Of a stretch of 64,000 nucleotides of DNA, positions 60,501-64,000 are shown piece after piece (the stretch's first letter is position 1; the number at the start of each line of letters is the position of its first letter). Below the pieces are notes generated by a model that saw only the letters and a program-made list of their open reading frames with translations, was not told the DNA's origin and made no database searches. Source of the DNA: Antedon bifida (taxonomy: Eukaryota; Echinodermata; Crinoidea; Comatulida; Antedonidae); assembly GCA_963402885.1 (NCBI GenBank), contig OY727102.1:8680001-8744000 (forward strand), given 5' to 3'. Position numbers and translations under genes: made by a program.

Positions 60501-62102
60501 TGTTTGTACGCAATAACTTAATTAAATTGATAATAATCACAAAGATAATTCGGAATTTATCGCTCAGTATTTCATACACAGTTGATATATCAAGCTGTAG
60601 ATGATTTGTGTTGTTAAGTTGCTATAGCTAGCTGTTGTGATGGATACCTAGCGCGCAATTATGCTACCATGCGACGCGATGAACGCGTTGCGCGGTAAGC
60701 TAACAGGGGCGGTCGCAGGACTATTTTAATTAAGGGTGTTGCCCAAGAGTCCAGGGCCATAATAGAAACCAAATATTTGCGCCACATTTGTTAAATGACA
60801 CCTTTAGGTGGCCGGAAATGGTACACTCGCACGTAAAATTCACGCCGGAAATGACACTCTAATATCTATCAGCAGTATTTATCCCACCTATTTTTTCCGC
60901 CAGTAAAACACACGCGACTAAGGATAACATTTTTTGCGTTCAATGTAAACATCAGAGGAAGTCCCCGACTAATACAAATTAATTACTAGGCCTATTAATT
61001 AATAATTTAAAAAATGTGAAGCTGCTGCTATAAATATATTGAGCAAAACTTTGAATTGTATTATTTTGAAATAAATGCTGAATAAGTCAGTAAAACTGTG
61101 TTGCTTAAAACACACTCCAGAAAAGAAAATATGATCGAAATTTGCAGAAAGAAGCAATTAAACACCGTTATTTCAAAGTTCGCAACGTCCGTAATTACTA
61201 CGGAAACTCGGCCCAATTTTACGGACGTGGAAAACGGAAAAAAAAAATCCACTGACCGCCGTTAAATTGTGCGCGGTTAATTTTACGCTGCAGTCAATCA
61301 ATTTGCATAATAGACTTTTCCAACCCTGGACTTCTATAACGTTAATGGTTAATATATATGATGAAATGGGATCTAAATTTTAATTTAGTGGCAGAAAAAA
61401 ACATTTAGTATGAAATTAAGGGTGTTGCCCGGGCAACTATCTAAAGGAAATATCCTAAAATAAAAAATAAGAAATTCCTATCTAACTGAATATCCCTTAA
61501 GTGAAATCCATATATTTATTGACTTAAGTGAAATATCTTGGTTAAGTGTATTTCAATTATTGCATCATAAATTATGCAAATCATGATTCGTTGGATCAAG
61601 TCAGTATGGCTTAATTTGATAATTCAAATTTTGATGAATTTTGTTTTTAATAATGAATTAATTTGCTAAAACATCCAATGTTAATAAACTTTTTTAAAGA
61701 GAAATTAATGTATTTCTTGAGTTCTTTTAGATTTATTATTATTCATTTTCTGTTTCAACATCATCATCTATTTTTCTAGTGGATATTGAATAAATATAAT
61801 AGTGTATGTATGTATAATATGTATAGTGTATCACATCATCACCATGGTCATATTCAACCTCATCAGCATTAACTGGTAAAATTTGTAGTCTCAGATGTGA
61901 ATGAACATTGAACATGAAGGCAAATAATAAACGCAAAGGCAATATTTTGAAAATCTTTGAAATCTTATATTTGTAAACATTTGATATAATATGAGACATA
62001 ATATGTATCATTCTGGTTAAAAAATATAATATATAGTTATAAAATCCAATGGTTTTGCAGTAATATTGATAAGTAGTTGATTCTGTATAATATTGCACTT
62101 GA
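60501..62102. other. Spacer between the two duplicated genes
   Basis: The first ~200 bases form the 5' flank of copy 1; no TATA box is obvious. From 60,705 this is the downstream flank of copy 2: a hAT-like remnant, then AT-rich sequence with a short inverted pair CACGTCCGTAA / TTACGGACGTG near 61,184-61,231, then the 285-base copy-specific segment. Long open frames on the minus strand here (rich in MPVPMTPV) are an alternative frame of exon 5 and its 3' untranslated region. Confidence 0.5.
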
Positions 62103-63843
62103 TTAGTGTTTGTAGCATAACAATGCAGAGAGGAACCTGTGGCGTGAAGTATTGTGAACAAGATCAATTCTGCCTTCATCATTTGCCGCAAGTTCACTGA
62201 CATTGCTGGCGTCATTGGCACTGACTTCATTGGCACTGGCGTCATTGGCACTGGCATCATTGGCACTGGCGTCATTGGCACTGGCATCATTGGCACTGGC
62301 ATCTGTGCTGTCGATATCTTCACCGGTAGTATCCTGGATTTCCTCTGTCAGTGTTTTGAGGCAACTGATATTACGAATGCCTCGTCTAAGTCTGCGGAAA
62401 AGCCGCCTGAAAATTCCTGCTCGTGGTACATCTGTAGAATTCTGGTTAGCAGGGACATCACCAGCCAAATTGTCTGTAAGGAATAAATGCAATGTTTGTT
62501 TTTAATAATATAGTACTATTTGTATTACTAATTAAAACAACATAATAAAATGCATGTTTATTTTTATGTAATAAAATAAATCACCTTCGCTTGGCTTGCA
62601 GGTTGGAACGGCATTTTCGAAAGTCTTGCTATCCTTTTCATCTGCCTCCTCCATGGCGATGACATAACTGCTGTAGCGAATAATTTCAGCGACATACTGT
62701 CTGACTGCATTGATGTCAATCTCAACATCAGGGATGGGGTCATCAATTTCAACATCAAGGATGGTGTTGTAAATCTTGCCATCGGTGAGAGTGTCATCAA
62801 TCTTGGGATCAGAGGCAGTTTCGTCAATCTTTGAGACGGTTAAGGTAATCTTGGCATCGGAGAGGGTGTCAACAATCTCGACATCAGACACAGTGTCGTC
62901 AATATTAATGTCAGAGATGGTGTTGTCAATCAAGGTGTTGGTTACATCGACAGTCTTCATGCTGGTTGAGATAATGCCGGAGATGTACTCATCCACGGCA
63001 TTTTTGTCAATTTCTCCAATGTAATCCTTCACTTTTGTAGTGACTGCGACGGCATCTGGGGTACTATCGTCAAGGAACATGTTATTGTCGAAGACTTCAA
63101 TGGCTGCAGCTGCTGCCTTGGTGGTGACATCCAGGTCACTGACCTTTCTTATGCTTTCTACATCTTGCACATGATTCTTAATATCTTCAGAACCACTGAT
63201 GCATTGAGGTTCATTAAAAATGTCATTCAAGTCTGTAAAATGCAAACATTGTGTGACATTTTGTACATTATTACATCCATGTAAGGTTTTTAAAAAAACA
63301 AAAATAAGAGAAATAATTAGATTGATTGTAATAAGTACCTGAAAGTGCATCATAAAATATCTCATCCTCATCGTCGCTCCAATCCAATCCACTGTTGTCC
63401 TGCATAAAGTTCTGGGTCATATTTTTCACAGATGCACTTCTTGTTTTGGTGTTGCCAAGGAGTTTCGCCCAGCCGATTATTTTGGGTGGCTTTTTCAACT
63501 CCTCTTTTACAATATTGTCATCACCTTGGATTGAATGCGCCATCTTTTTTACACTTTTCTTCGCTGGTTTTGGTGAAACTGGTGGCTTAATATGATGAAA
63601 CTTGTCCTCTTTTACAATATTGTCATCATCTTGGATTGAATGCGCCATCTTTTTTACACTAGATTGATTGTAATAAGTACCTGAAAGTGCATCATAAAAT
63701 ATCTCATCCTCATCATCGCTCTCATCACCAGCAAGTGATGGTTTTGACTTATTCGGCATACCTTCAACCTTTTTATCAACAAAACTATCTGCCATATTTC
63801 GAGTTGATTTTCGTGTAACTGGGATGTCTTCAACATGAGAAGC
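62103..63843 (-). CDS. Unrecognised repeat protein, copy 2 of the tandem pair, 5' part outside window
   Basis: Exons 63339-63843, 62585-63232 and 62103-62473 correspond one to one with exons 3, 4 and 5 of the gene at 57565-60500, in the same orientation and with identical phases. The first two exons would lie beyond the right edge. Nearly all bases agree by eye. Differences preserve the frame: exon 3 is one codon shorter (KEELKKPP against KEDKLKKPP), exon 4 lacks two codons in the nine-residue repeat (SKIDET against SNAKIDET), and exon 5 has two extra DASAN units and ends YKH instead of YKY. Preservation of frame across all indels argues that both copies encode protein. Function unknown, as for copy 1. 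Confidence 0.75.
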
Positions 63844-64000
63844 CTGTAAAATTAAACGATGAATATGGGTATAATTAAAGCAGCTTACAGTACTAAAAAA
63901 TGTCCATGTTCTTCTTAGAAAAAAATCGTTAATTGTTTACCACACAACAATGTAATTACATATAAACTATGTAAAATTACTTGTAAAATGTATATAAAAT

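Larger units (their letters stand above)
56495..63990. repeat. Tandem segmental duplication (about 56,495-59,480 and 60,705-63,990)
   Basis: Both segments start with the same CAGGGG(T/C)GGTCGCAG sequence and then run in parallel through the downstream region, exons 5, 4 and 3 and the introns. The second copy carries about 285 extra bases (61,308-61,592) that are absent at the matching point in copy 1 near 57,083. The left part of each copy (56,560-56,660 and 60,770-60,870) also resembles, in reverse complement, the inside of the hAT-like element at 34,460-34,550, so a mobile element sits at the duplication boundary. Copy 2 continues past the window edge. Confidence 0.85.

Noticed and set aside
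61739-62323. 194-codon minus-strand frame with MPVPMTPV repeats
   Set aside because: Same strand but shifted frame of exon 5 and its 3' flank; in copy 1 the corresponding frame is truncated, and the DASAN frame is the one that joins upstream exons in phase.

Overview
This is a eukaryotic nuclear window: AT-rich, with genes split into short exons at GT/AG introns and a heavy load of transposon debris. The likely source is a marine deuterostome invertebrate, probably an echinoderm. The reasons are intact animal gene families (DENND4, ASB7, endosulfine/ARPP19), a tRNA-derived SINE whose body resembles those I recall from sea urchins, and very frequent TAGGCCTA clusters. The species call is inference.

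Layout. (1) 1-15,649, minus strand: the 5' half of a DENND4-type Rab GEF gene, 12 coding exons and 606 codons, running off the left edge. Its 6.6-kb first intron holds several MITEs and hairpins. (2) 15,650-41,800: no convincing gene. It contains an inverted copy of a ~1-kb repeat also seen at 0.3-1.3 kb, a SINE, a 0.88-kb minisatellite with a 27-bp unit, several MITE families, a hAT-like element, and a 5-kb composite inverted-repeat element ending in a very large fold-back structure. (3) 41,806-44,241, minus: a complete ASB7 gene of three coding exons. (4) 44,242-48,212: repeat-rich spacer between the divergent ASB7 and endosulfine genes, with an unusual array of GGGACGATTCGGCCC units. (5) 48,213-53,098, plus: a complete endosulfine/ARPP19 gene of three exons. 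Its first intron holds a second, smaller copy of the 34.9-40.1 kb composite element. (6) 56,495-64,000: a tandem segmental duplication carrying two nearly identical minus-strand copies of a gene family I do not recognise. The first copy is complete (five exons, 728 aa); the second is cut by the window edge.

The three known genes have housekeeping or regulatory roles: Rab GTPase activation, Cullin-5 ubiquitin ligase substrate recognition, and PP2A-B55 inhibition at mitosis. I see no functional cluster. The most novel material is the tandem gene pair (proline-rich PPVAPKP repeats, acidic EDEIFYDALS motifs, an eight-fold nine-residue repeat, a cationic helix, and an exon that appears to contain a former intron start). 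Next come the transposon copies, where paralogous segments in this same window show both empty and filled insertion sites.

All exon boundaries were read by eye from splice consensus, phase continuity and family resemblance. No alignment or search was run.
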